A stretch of 64,000 bases of DNA from Marinobacter sp. THAF197a (GTDB lineage: Bacteria; Pseudomonadota; Gammaproteobacteria; Pseudomonadales; Oleiphilaceae): positions 2,728,001 through 2,792,000 of the forward strand of contig NZ_CP045324.1 of the NCBI RefSeq assembly GCF_009363275.1, written 5' to 3'. The notes below the pieces were generated by a model. The model was not told the DNA's origin. It did no database searches and saw nothing but the letters and a program-made list of their open reading frames with translations. The position numbers and the translations under genes are program-made. Positions 1 through 7,766 of the stretch are shown here, piece after piece (within the stretch, counting starts at the first letter, position 1; the number at the start of each line of letters is the position of its first letter).

Positions 1-1331
1 TTCCGATAGATCTCATTGGCCCAGGAGGTATGAATATCACCGGTGAACACCACCACGTTCTCCACATTGTTCTGCTCGATGGCGTCCAGAATGCGGGTGC
101 GGCTTGCGGTGTAACCATCCCATTGGTCCATATTCAGGCCCTGTTGGGTGGTGCCGTAAGGCAGCTGTTCGGAGATCAGTTCCGGCTGGGGCAACTCCGC
201 CAGATTCAGCTGCCCGAACATCACCTGCTGGCCAATCATCTTCCATAAACTGCCTGAGCTGGTCAGGCCGTCCGTCAGCCAGTTCATCTGGGCATCGCTG
301 ATCAGCTTTCTGTCCGGGTCTGTGCGTTCAGGGCCGAAAGGTAAAGACGCCTGGGCATCCCGGCCTTCGATCCGGGTATCCAGCATCCACAAATCAATCA
401 GATCGCCATACCGGAACCGACGCCACAGCCGTTGACTGTCTGCACCAAAGTCCCGCACCGGCATCCACTCAAAGTAGGCGCGAATGGCTGCCTGCTTGCG
501 GGTTTCCCAATCCCCTTCCGTGGCCGGGTCGTGGTTCTCCGCGCCATCCATGTAGGCGTCATTGGCAATCTCGTGGTCGTCCCAGATGCAGATCATCGGG
601 TATTGCTGATGCGCCGCCTGCAAATCGGGGTCTCGCTTGTACTGGCCGTGGCGCACGCGGTAATCGGACAAGGAAAGGATTTCATTCGCCGGCTCATGAA
701 CACGATTCGGCACAGCAGCGGGATCATCGTATGTGCCCGGCTCGTACTCATAGAGGTAGTCACCCAGGTGCAGGACAAAATCCAGATCCCGCTCATCCAC
801 CTTCGCCAGAGCGTTATAAACAGAAAAGTGGCCATACGGCAGGTTGGAACAGGAAACCGTGGCAAACCGGGCCCGCCGCACACGTTGGTCCGGCGCCGGG
901 AAAGTGCGGGTACGCCCAACCGGAGAAACATTAGGGCCGCAACGGAAGGCGTAGTAATACCAGGTGTCGCTGGCCAGGCCAGTGGCATCCACCTTCACGC
1001 AGAAATCAGAATCTGCCTCAGCAGTTGCGGTAAACACCTGAGGCTGCGAAAGATCCGGCTGACGGCTGACCAACACCTGAACCGGCACCGAGGTTTCCGT
1101 AGGCAGCGCCGGTGTCACCCGCGTCCAAAGGATGACCCGGTCATCCAACGGATCGCCGGAGGCAACCCCATGCTCAAAGAACCCCACCACCTGATTACCA
1201 GGCTGCCCGTTACCCCCGGAGCCAGGCCCTGGCCCGGCAGGCAACTCCCCCGAAGAACCAGAGTCACCACACCCAACCAAAGAGAAAGCCGGCAGCGCCA
1301 GCGACGATGCCAGGAAAGATCGACGTTTCAT
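1..1331 (-). CDS. phoD: PhoD-like alkaline phosphatase/phosphodiesterase, partial (3' end off window)
   Basis: Secreted metallophosphoesterase that would release phosphate from organic phosphodiesters or monoesters. About 443 N-terminal residues are visible and the frame is still open at base 1. The start (MKRRSFLASS) carries a twin-arginine RRSFL motif followed by a hydrophobic stretch and a lipobox-like LVGC, so the protein is probably Tat-exported and possibly lipidated. A glycine/proline-rich linker follows, then an Ig-like PhoD N-domain. Metal-site motifs of the family are readable: VSCSNLPYG, LHLGDYLYEYEPGTY, IWDDHEIAND and FTGDIHTSWANE close to the window edge. The gene is followed upstream by a repeat-bearing spacer and has no operon partner in view. 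Family assignment is firm; substrate is not known. Confidence 0.88.
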   Translation of the reverse strand, partial: MKRRSFLASSLALPAFSLVGCGDSGSSGELPAGPGPGSGGNGQPGNQVVGFFEHGVASGDPLDDRVILWTRVTPALPTETSVPVQVLVSRQPDLSQPQVFTATAEADSDFCVKVDATGLASDTWYYYAFRCGPNVSPVGRTRTFPAPDQRVRRARFATVSCSNLPYGHFSVYNALAKVDERDLDFVLHLGDYLYEYEPGTYDDPAAVPNRVHEPANEILSLSDYRVRHGQYKRDPDLQAAHQQYPMICIWDDHEIANDAYMDGAENHDPATEGDWETRKQAAIRAYFEWMPVRDFGADSQRLWRRFRYGDLIDLWMLDTRIEGRDAQASLPFGPERTDPDRKLISDAQMNWLTDGLTSSGSLWKMIGQQVMFGQLNLAELPQPELISEQLPYGTTQQGLNMDQWDGYTASRTRILDAIEQNNVENVVVFTGDIHTSWANEIYR

Positions 1332-1709
1332 TGTTTTCACCCAGAAGCTCTATTCAGACCAGGATTTTATGGAGCGATCGTTGCAAAATTATTGCATAGA
1401 GCACTCTATGCTGAATATTTCCTGAAAAAATCCGAAGGACACGCTCTACCGGGTTAAGGCTGTGAATTCGAAAAGATGGAAATAAACAAGGAAGGCTTTG
1501 GAGACTGACGCTGGCAGAAGGGTGGGGGTTGCCCTCTTTGTAGGCTGCGAATTTTGGTGGCGAGGGGCGCCTTTGCAGCCTGATTGTTTTTGTTCAGCCA
1601 CCAAACTCAGCTACGGGGTCTGTCCCCACGGGACTGACCCCAAACGCACCAACTCAAACCAAGGTGCGCAAGCTTAATAGGGCCACCAAACCTCAGCGGC
1701 CCCATCTAA
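1332..1709. other. Intergenic spacer with repeat fragments
   Basis: This 378-base gap between phoD and the mvaT-like gene holds no convincing gene. It contains a copy of the GTCTGTCCCC/GGGACTGACCCC inverted repeat (about 1617-1644), a segment around 1495-1525 that resembles the sequence embedded in the metallohydrolase gene near 4890-4920 (shared GCTGGCAGAAGGGTGGGG), and a hairpin with CGCACC/GGTGCG arms (about 1647-1671) that could help end mvaT transcription. Confidence 0.6.
1617..1644. repeat. GTCTGTCCCC/GGGACTGACCCC inverted repeat
   Basis: A short imperfect palindrome whose arms match the variant form of the window-wide GGGGTCAGACCCC family. Other variant copies lie at about 4852-4882, 28523-28550, 36581-36608, 36622-36650 and 36696-36724. 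Seen directly; function unknown. Confidence 0.7.
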
Positions 1710-2078
1710 TCAATCCTGCTGCCAGCTCTGAACAGCTTCCTTACCGTGCTTTTCACGCCACTCATTCAGAGTCTTGTGATTACCGCCACGGGTTTTAACC
1801 ACTTCACCGGTGTGCGGGTTCTTGTAGGTTTTCATCGGGCGCTTGGCGCGGGTGCCGGTTGAAGCATCCGCTTTGGCAACAGCAATCGAGGGGTCAATCG
1901 CCGCCAGAATCTGCAGAACATCCTTGGGAGATTTGTCATATTCCTTCATCAAAGCGCGAACCTTGTTTTCAAATTCCAGTTCGCCTTTCAGTGCCTGGTC
2001 CTTCTCGAGCTGTTCCAGCTCAGCGGCCAGCTTTTCCATCAGCTGTTTCTTCTGGTAGTAATCGTTAATCTTTGCCAT
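1710..2078 (-). CDS. mvaT: MvaT/H-NS-like nucleoid-associated protein
   Basis: Small (122 aa) DNA-binding protein of the MvaT branch of the H-NS superfamily, which coats AT-rich DNA and silences horizontally acquired genes. The N-terminal half (about residues 1-60) is a charged, heptad-like oligomerisation helix region rich in K, E and L. After a linker, the C-terminal domain reads MKTYKNPHTGEVVKTRGGNHKTLNEW, i.e. the R-G-N minor-groove loop typical of MvaT. Length fits the family (about 120-125 aa). A good sigma70 promoter lies directly upstream. It sits at the edge of an AT-rich polysaccharide locus, which is the sort of DNA such proteins bind, but the link is only positional. Confidence 0.9.
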   Translation of the reverse strand: MAKINDYYQKKQLMEKLAAELEQLEKDQALKGELEFENKVRALMKEYDKSPKDVLQILAAIDPSIAVAKADASTGTRAKRPMKTYKNPHTGEVVKTRGGNHKTLNEWREKHGKEAVQSWQQD

Positions 2079-2141
2079 GGAAATAAAACCTTATTCGATG
2101 GGTTTTAATAAAACATTGAATATGACGAGAAGTCGCGACCA

Positions 2142-2170
2142 ATCATAATAAACAATTCACACATTGGCAA
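2142..2170 (-). promoter_or_regulatory. sigma70-type promoter of mvaT-like gene
   Basis: On the minus strand TTGCCA (2170-2165) is followed after exactly 17 bases by TATGAT (2147-2142), about 64 bases before the start codon. Spacing and hexamers fit a housekeeping promoter; the transcription start is not shown. Confidence 0.6.
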
Positions 2171-2195
2171 AATAAAACGCTTACAGCCAATTAAT

Positions 2196-2230
2196 AAAAA
2201 AGCCCGACAACAATGCCGGGCTTTTATTTT
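2196..2230 (-). terminator. Rho-independent terminator after vapBC-like operon
   Basis: AGCCCG...CGGGCT stem with a 10-base loop, flanked by T-rich runs on either strand. It begins 18 bases past the toxin stop codon and lies upstream of the mvaT promoter, so its natural job is to end the minus-strand toxin-antitoxin transcript; the symmetrical T/A runs would allow function in both directions. Confidence 0.8.
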
Positions 2231-2247
2231 GTCGAGTTCATCAACAC

Positions 2248-2631
2248 TCACACTTGGTCGGGCGCAACTGCGATGAGCTCGTTCAATGAAATTGCAGTTC
2301 CGACATGACGGCTCGAAAGCTTCTCATCATCAGTCACCAGAACAAAGTCTCCCTTTATGGCGGTTGACGAAATTATTGCATCCGGGAGTTTGAGAGATGT
2401 GTTCCTGCGAATCTTAATTGCCGTTTCCTGAATCGCGGGAAGCAATTGCACAACTGTGATCCGCTCTATGACCTCACGCAACTTCACCTCATCATTAGCC
2501 GTCAGTGCCGGCCAAGACAACAGCTCCATTTTAGTTATTACTGAAACTGCATAGTGCGCTGGGGGCAATTTTAAATTGCGACCAAGTGCATAAATAATGG
2601 CGTTGGTATCCAGCAGGTATCTACCACTCAT
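2248..2631 (-). CDS. VapC-like PIN-domain toxin
   Basis: 127-residue PIN-domain protein, the usual size for VapC-type endoribonuclease toxins. The four acidic metal-binding positions are visible: D8 in LLDTN, E36 in KMELLS, D84 in LPDAII and D101/D102 in VTDD. The start overlaps the end of the upstream small gene by 11 bases, the typical arrangement of an antitoxin-toxin operon with translational coupling. A terminator follows. The RNA target cannot be told from sequence. All catalytic residues are present, so it is probably active. Confidence 0.88.
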   Translation of the reverse strand: MSGRYLLDTNAIIYALGRNLKLPPAHYAVSVITKMELLSWPALTANDEVKLREVIERITVVQLLPAIQETAIKIRRNTSLKLPDAIISSTAIKGDFVLVTDDEKLSSRHVGTAISLNELIAVAPDQV

Positions 2632-2845
2632 CCCTCATTTCCCTCTGCATGACCACGGCATCCTTTTCCTTGAATGCCTGAATATCAACATTACTGAAAT
2701 CCAGCGAGGACTCCTCAATAGCCAACGATGCCTGGTCACTAACCATTACAAGAATCCGAGCGTGACTGTCTTCCAGTTGCGTGTACTCTGATGGAATTTT
2801 AACCATGCCATTCTTGATGTCTGCTTCAAATTCGATAGCGTACAT
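2621..2845 (-). CDS. VapB-like antitoxin of the PIN toxin
   Basis: Small (about 74 aa) acidic protein directly upstream of, and overlapping, the PIN toxin. The N-terminus MYAIEFEADIKNGMVKIP resembles antitoxins of PIN pairs that start with a short beta-rich region; the C-terminus is acidic and would wrap the toxin. The reading frame stays open to 2878, but AGGAGTG sits a few bases before the ATG at 2845, so that start is preferred. No recognisable ribbon-helix-helix or AbrB motif could be assigned with certainty. Confidence 0.75.
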   Translation of the reverse strand: MYAIEFEADIKNGMVKIPSEYTQLEDSHARILVMVSDQASLAIEESSLDFSNVDIQAFKEKDAVVMQREMRDEW

Positions 2846-2907
2846 CGCTACACTCCTCATCAAATAGCCGTCAGACAACTATATCAGGTATCCGATCCGA
2901 ACACCGA

Positions 2908-4170
2908 TTACAGCCGCAAGTCTGCATGCCCCAACGGCAATATACCTTTCAAATCAAACAGCACACCGTTGCCATTGGTATAACCACGTAATTCATCCGC
3001 ATTCAAAGCCGCGTATTCCCTGTGCGGAACGGCCAGCAAGACAGCGTCATAGTTTCCTTTCGCCGGCTCTGGTACCAATGAAATACCATATTCATGCTCT
3101 GCTTCGGCATTATCTGCCCAGCAATCGGTAACATCCACCTGGCAGCCATAATCCTGAAGTTCGCGCACCACATCAATCACACGGGTATTGCGCAGATCCG
3201 GGCAATTTTCTTTAAAGGTAAAGCCCATAATCAACACCCGGGAACCCGCAATGGTGTGGCCTTTTTTAATCATTGCCTTCACCAGGACCGAAGCAGCATA
3301 AGGTCCCATATTGTCATTTACCCGACGGCCGGCCAGAATAATCTCCGGGTTGTACCCGATGGCCTGGGCTTTATGGGTCAGATAATACGGGTCCACACCA
3401 ATACAATGCCCTCCCACCAGGCCGGGTTTAAACGGCAGGAAGTTCCATTTAGTTCCGGCGGCGGCCAATACTTCATTGGTGTCAATCTTCAAACGAGCAA
3501 AGATCATCGACAACTCATTCATCAAGGCAATGTTCAGATCCCGCTGGGTGTTTTCAATCACCTTGGCGGCTTCCGCCACCTTAATGGAACTGGCCTTGTG
3601 GGTGCCGGCGGTGATGATATCCGCGTATAAGGCATCCACTTCCTCAGCAATATCCGGCGTAGAGCCGGACGTCACCTTCATAATCGTCGTCACCCGGTGT
3701 TCTTTATCGCCCGGGTTAATCCGCTCCGGGCTGTAACCGGCGAAGAAATCCTGGTTGAACACCAGGCCAGACAGCTTCTCCAGCACCGGCACGCACACCT
3801 CTTCGGTGGCACCCGGGAACACCGTGGATTCGTAAATTACGATGTCGCCCTTCTTCAACACCTTGCCCACACTCTCGCTGGCCTTCACCAGCGGCGTCAG
3901 GTCCGGGCTTTTGTATTCATCAATGGGCGTAGGCACCGTCACAATGTAGATCTGGCAATCCGCAATGCCCTCCAGCGAATCCGTAAACGACAAGTGCTTC
4001 GCCGCCGCCAACTCATCCGAAGACACCTCACGGGTGAAATCCACCCCATCCTTCAGCTCGGCAATGCGCTTGCTGTTGATATCAAAACCAACCACCTCGC
4101 GCTTCTCACCAAAAGCCGCGGCCAAAGGCAAGCCCACATAGCCAAGACCTACCACTGCGATCTTCTTCAT
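2908..4170 (-). CDS. UDP-N-acetyl-hexosamine 6-dehydrogenase (TviB/WbpO-like)
   Basis: NAD-dependent nucleotide-sugar dehydrogenase that oxidises C6 of a UDP-HexNAc to the uronic acid. It opens with a Rossmann motif ([14 protein letters not shown]) and contains the catalytic cysteine segment [16 protein letters not shown] and the C-terminal UDP-binding domain ([15 protein letters not shown]). The pattern is closer to TviB/WbpO/WbpA than to Ugd, which is present separately at 11-12 kb. The frame extends to 4242, but GGAGGATTA precedes the ATG at 4170 and the extra 24 codons are encoded by a palindromic repeat, so 4170 is chosen. It is the last gene of the polysaccharide locus. UDP-GlcNAc versus UDP-GalNAc specificity is not decided. 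Confidence 0.85.
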   Translation of the reverse strand: MKKIAVVGLGYVGLPLAAAFGEKREVVGFDINSKRIAELKDGVDFTREVSSDELAAAKHLSFTDSLEGIADCQIYIVTVPTPIDEYKSPDLTPLVKASESVGKVLKKGDIVIYESTVFPGATEEVCVPVLEKLSGLVFNQDFFAGYSPERINPGDKEHRVTTIMKVTSGSTPDIAEEVDALYADIITAGTHKASSIKVAEAAKVIENTQRDLNIALMNELSMIFARLKIDTNEVLAAAGTKWNFLPFKPGLVGGHCIGVDPYYLTHKAQAIGYNPEIILAGRRVNDNMGPYAASVLVKAMIKKGHTIAGSRVLIMGFTFKENCPDLRNTRVIDVVRELQDYGCQVDVTDCWADNAEAEHEYGISLVPEPAKGNYDAVLLAVPHREYAALNADELRGYTNGNGVLFDLKGILPLGHADLRL

Positions 4171-4184
4171 TAATCCTCCAATTT

Positions 4185-4239
4185 TGGGGTCAGACCCCAA
4201 GACATTTTGATCGGTCAAATGTTCTGGGGTCTGACCCCA
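4185..4239. repeat. GGGGTCAGACCCC nested palindrome, copy 1
   Basis: Arms GGGGTCAGACCCC and GGGGTCTGACCCC enclose an inner inverted pair (GACATTT/AAATGTT). The whole forms a roughly 55-base hairpin between the metallohydrolase and dehydrogenase genes, both minus strand. Other near-full copies are at 40228-40286, 59716-59770 and 61479-61535. Confidence 0.85.
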
Positions 4240-4245
4240 CATCTG

Positions 4246-5751
4246 TTAGTTCGGTATCAACACTGCAGCCTCAGGCACGCTATCACGCAACTTCCCCTGT
4301 AAAGCCCGCTTCGCCGCCTCATCCCCATGCACAATCCGAATCTCGCTGGGCGGTTGTGGAATGCCCTCCACAAAGCGCAGCAAATCCTCCTGCCCGGCGT
4401 GGGCGGAATAGCCGCCTACAGTGTGCACCTGGGCGCGGATGTCGTAGCGTTCGCCATCCAGCTCTACCCAACCGCCGCGAGGGCCATAAGTCAGGATATT
4501 GCGGCCCGGGGTGCCCGCAGCCTGATAGCCCACAAACAACACATCGTTGCGGGCATCGCCCAGCATCGCTTTCAGATAATTTACCACCCTGCCGCCGGCG
4601 CACATACCGGAACCTGCAATCACCACACAGGGGCGGTGAGATTTGGCCAGGTATTCCACGGCGTTTAGGTGGTCTTCGTGTGAATTGATAACGGTAAGCT
4701 GTTCGAAAGAAAGCGGGTGTCGGCCCGCTGCCACCAGGGCACGAGCTTCTTCATCCCAGAAGGGTTTGAGGTTTCGGTAGATTTTGGTGAACTCGGCGGC
4801 CAAGGGGGAATCGACGACGATTTCCAGATTGCTCCAGGTCAGAGACCCGCTACCGGGTCTGTCCCCTTGGGGACTGACCCCAATGGCACCAGCTTTGGAG
4901 CTCGGCGCTGGCAGAAGGGTGGGGTCTGACCCCAAGGGGTCAGACCCCTTTGAAGCCTGCGGAATCTCTTTATCACCAAACTCCGCAATCAGCCCCTCAA
5001 TCTCATACAACAACTCCTGAGTACGCCCAATACTGAACGCCGGTATCAACACCGTACCGCCGTCTTCCAACGCATGCTCCAGAACCGCCTTCAGCCGATA
5101 ACGCCGCGTTTCCCGGTCTTCGTGGTTCTTATCGCCGTAAGTACTCTCAATCACCAGGCGGTCAGCACGTTCCGGGGGCGAAGGCTCCGGCAGCAAGGGG
5201 GAATGAGGCGCGCCGAGATCCCCGCTGAACACAATACGCTCAGCCGCCGAGCCGGATACCGCATCACACTCCACATAAGCCGACCCCAAAATGTGCCCTG
5301 CCCGCTGCAGGCGCACCTTCAAACTCCCGGCCTCTTCCTCAAACACCGAATGCCAGCGGCCGTAAGGCAGCGGCACCACCCTCGCCCGTATCAGCTCCAA
5401 AACACGGGTAATCAAAGCGCGATCCCGAGTGAAACCAATCTTCAGAGCATCTTCCAGGATTTCCGGGAGCATGATGGCGGAAGGTTCAGAGCAGATGATG
5501 GGGCCGTCGAAACCGGCGGCAAGCAGGTAGGGAATGCGGCCTACGTGGTCGATGTGAACGTGGGTAACCACCAGGGCGCGGATGTGGTCGATGGGGAAAT
5601 CGATGGCGAGATCTGCGGCAGAAGAGCCTCGGGATTCTTCCTGGCCCTGGAACAGGCCGCAGTCTATGAGGATGCCGGCGTGCGAAATTCTAAGCTCATG
5701 GCACGAGCCCGTTACGCCATTCACGGCGCCGTGGTGAAGAATTTTGATCAT
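4246..5751 (-). CDS. MBL-fold beta-CASP ribonuclease-like metallohydrolase with repeat-encoded insert
   Basis: 501 aa member of the metallo-beta-lactamase/beta-CASP/RMMBL family (CPSF-like RNA processing enzymes and bacterial relatives). The zinc motif HVHIDH is at residues 64-69, a GDLG metal ligand segment follows, the beta-CASP part carries SGMCAGGRVVNYL, and the C-terminal RMMBL part reads GGYSAHAGQEDLL. Start: ATG with AAGGAT upstream. Odd feature: residues about 267-303 (bases about 4844-4952) are translated repeat DNA (SDPLGSDPTLLP, SPQGDRPGSGS) and sit between the helical region and the NLEIVVDSPLA strand, so the insert probably forms a surface loop. Role in this locus is unknown; RNA cleavage is family knowledge only. 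Confidence 0.85.
   Translation of the reverse strand: MIKILHHGAVNGVTGSCHELRISHAGILIDCGLFQGQEESRGSSAADLAIDFPIDHIRALVVTHVHIDHVGRIPYLLAAGFDGPIICSEPSAIMLPEILEDALKIGFTRDRALITRVLELIRARVVPLPYGRWHSVFEEEAGSLKVRLQRAGHILGSAYVECDAVSGSAAERIVFSGDLGAPHSPLLPEPSPPERADRLVIESTYGDKNHEDRETRRYRLKAVLEHALEDGGTVLIPAFSIGRTQELLYEIEGLIAEFGDKEIPQASKGSDPLGSDPTLLPAPSSKAGAIGVSPQGDRPGSGSLTWSNLEIVVDSPLAAEFTKIYRNLKPFWDEEARALVAAGRHPLSFEQLTVINSHEDHLNAVEYLAKSHRPCVVIAGSGMCAGGRVVNYLKAMLGDARNDVLFVGYQAAGTPGRNILTYGPRGGWVELDGERYDIRAQVHTVGGYSAHAGQEDLLRFVEGIPQPPSEIRIVHGDEAAKRALQGKLRDSVPEAAVLIPN
4844..4952. repeat. Palindromic repeat cluster inside a coding gene
   Basis: Within the metallohydrolase gene, a GGGTCTGTCCCC/GGGGACTGACCCC palindrome and a GGGGTCTGACCCC/GGGGTCAGACCCC palindrome are joined by a segment containing GCTGGCAGAAGGGTGGGG. 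The frame is kept through all of it. The joining segment recurs near 1507-1527. Confidence 0.8.
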
Positions 5752-5775
5752 GCAACAATCCTTGTTGTGACAACA

Positions 5776-7710
5776 TCAGTTCAGGTGCAACACCTTGCCC
5801 TCATTAGCGGCTGGCGGAGTGTTCTGCACACCATTACACCAAACCAGATCTGCCGTATCTCCGTTCGGGGTATAACCGGTCTTGGCTTCCTTGAGAATCT
5901 GTATGACACGCTGACAGTCGAAGGCATGGCTGGCTTGATTCAATGCTGAAAGCAGCTCTTCAACCTGCCCCCAAGGCAACGAAACCTCACGGGCCATCAT
6001 AATTCTTGGGTGAGACGTACCCTGAGGGTCGTCACCAATCAGCAACTCTTCGTACAGTTTCTCTCCAGGCCGGAGGCCTGTGTAGACAATTTCGATATCC
6101 CCGTTCGGGCGGTCCTCGGTTTTTTCTGTCAGCCCCATCAGGTGAATCATCTTACGGGCAAGGTCGGCGATCTTCACGGGCTCGCCCATGTCTAACACAA
6201 ACACCTCACCACCCTGGCCCATACTACCGGCCTGCAACACTAACTGGCTGGCTTCGGGGATGGTCATAAAATATCGGATGATATCCGGGTGGGTCACCGT
6301 CAATGGCCCGCCGTCACGGATCTGGCCACGGAACAATGGCACCACGGAGCCAGATGAACCCAACACATTTCCAAACCGCACCATGGAAAATACCGTTTCA
6401 CTTTGGCGCTGAGCCAACCCTTGTAACACCAACTCCGCCAATCGTTTACTGGCCCCCATGACATTGGTGGGGCGCACGGCCTTATCCGTAGAGATCAGAA
6501 CAAAGCGTTCCACGCCCGAGGCAATGGCCGCTTCCGCCACGTGGAAGGTACCGAACACGTTATTCTGAATGCCTTCGATGACATTGTGCTCAACCAATGG
6601 CACATGCTTATAAGCTGCAGCGTGATAAACCGATTGCACCCCAAACGCCCGCATCACGGTTTCACACCGGCGGCGATGCGTCACACTGCCCAGCAACGGC
6701 TGAATCTCTACCCCCAGGTTCTCCACCTGGTTAGTCACCGTTAACTCGCGCTCGATGTTGTACAGCGAGAATTCACTCTGTTCGAACAGCACCAACCGCT
6801 TGGGCTTATGCCGTAGAATCTGTCGGCATAACTCAGAACCAATAGAGCCACCGGCCCCCGTTACCATCACAGATTTGCCAAACAAACTTGCCGAAACCAC
6901 GGCCGAATCCGGGCGCACGGTGTCTCTGCCCAGCAAATCTTCCAGCTCCAGGTCACGGATATCATTAATCCGCGCCTGGCCGGCCACCAACTCAGTCATG
7001 GAGGGCACGGTTTGCACCGGCACCTCTAACGCCTCCAGCGTGTGCAGTAAACGCTTGCGGTCTACACCGGAATTCGAATCCAGTGCCAATAAAATACGGC
7101 GAACACCATACTTGGCAATATTCTTCGCCACCAAATCAATGCTCACAACGGGCAGGCCGTCAATCATCGTTTTATGGTGACTCTTGTCAAACGTCACAAA
7201 CAGTACCGGGCGGTACTCCGTGCCCTGCCGCAGTGCAGACGCCAAAGCAATACCTGTTTCCCCGGCCCCAACAATCGCTACCGCTTCCTTATTACGCTGC
7301 CCGGGATGATTAACCAGCATACGCACGCCCATCCGGGTACCGCTTACAAACAAAAACGCCAAAGAACCATAAATAATAGGCACAGACCTGGGCACGGGTA
7401 CCTGCAGCATATAGCCCAGAATAATCAGCGCCACCGCCGAGGAGACCACCCCATAAACAATGGTTAGAAACGCCTTATCTCCCAGAAACCGGATAACCGC
7501 CCGGTACAAGCCCAACCGGATAAACACCGCAATGGTAAACACCACGGTGATGCCAGCCACCATCAAATGGCCCCGGGTGGGAATCCACAGTTCCTGCTCC
7601 AGCCGTAGGGCAAACGCGGCCCAGATGGCGAAAAACAGAACCACCATGTCTGATGCGACAGAGATTATTCGTTTTTGGACTCTGGGGAGGTTGAGGAATC
7701 TCTTGAGCAC
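5776..7710 (-). CDS. wbpM: WbpM/CapD-like UDP-HexNAc 4,6-dehydratase, membrane-anchored
   Basis: 644 aa inner-membrane nucleotide-sugar dehydratase. The N-terminal part holds about four hydrophobic segments (residues about 15-125), then a first Rossmann-like domain (AVAIVGAGETGIALA), then the catalytic short-chain dehydrogenase domain with VTGAGGSIGSELCRQI, the STDKAVRPTNVMGASKRLAE signature and a C-terminal GEKLYEELL motif. Size and layout match WbpM of Pseudomonas, which makes UDP-4-keto-6-deoxy-GlcNAc, the precursor for QuiNAc/FucNAc-type sugars. It would feed the WbpV-like reductase and the initiating transferase at 12-13.7 kb. The start codon is GTG. An ISL3 element lies just upstream and separates it from pgi. 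Confidence 0.9.
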   Translation of the reverse strand: MLKRFLNLPRVQKRIISVASDMVVLFFAIWAAFALRLEQELWIPTRGHLMVAGITVVFTIAVFIRLGLYRAVIRFLGDKAFLTIVYGVVSSAVALIILGYMLQVPVPRSVPIIYGSLAFLFVSGTRMGVRMLVNHPGQRNKEAVAIVGAGETGIALASALRQGTEYRPVLFVTFDKSHHKTMIDGLPVVSIDLVAKNIAKYGVRRILLALDSNSGVDRKRLLHTLEALEVPVQTVPSMTELVAGQARINDIRDLELEDLLGRDTVRPDSAVVSASLFGKSVMVTGAGGSIGSELCRQILRHKPKRLVLFEQSEFSLYNIERELTVTNQVENLGVEIQPLLGSVTHRRRCETVMRAFGVQSVYHAAAYKHVPLVEHNVIEGIQNNVFGTFHVAEAAIASGVERFVLISTDKAVRPTNVMGASKRLAELVLQGLAQRQSETVFSMVRFGNVLGSSGSVVPLFRGQIRDGGPLTVTHPDIIRYFMTIPEASQLVLQAGSMGQGGEVFVLDMGEPVKIADLARKMIHLMGLTEKTEDRPNGDIEIVYTGLRPGEKLYEELLIGDDPQGTSHPRIMMAREVSLPWGQVEELLSALNQASHAFDCQRVIQILKEAKTGYTPNGDTADLVWCNGVQNTPPAANEGKVLHLN

Positions 7711-7766
7711 GAAAAAATCCTTATCAAGTTTACCTAAAATTCACTATAGGACCGCGGTGCAAAAAA

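Noticed and set aside
432..1457. Long plus-strand frame of 341 codons
   Set aside because: It lies opposite the phoD gene, whose signal peptide and metal motifs are clear; the plus frame has the Arg/His/Gly-rich text of an antisense shadow.
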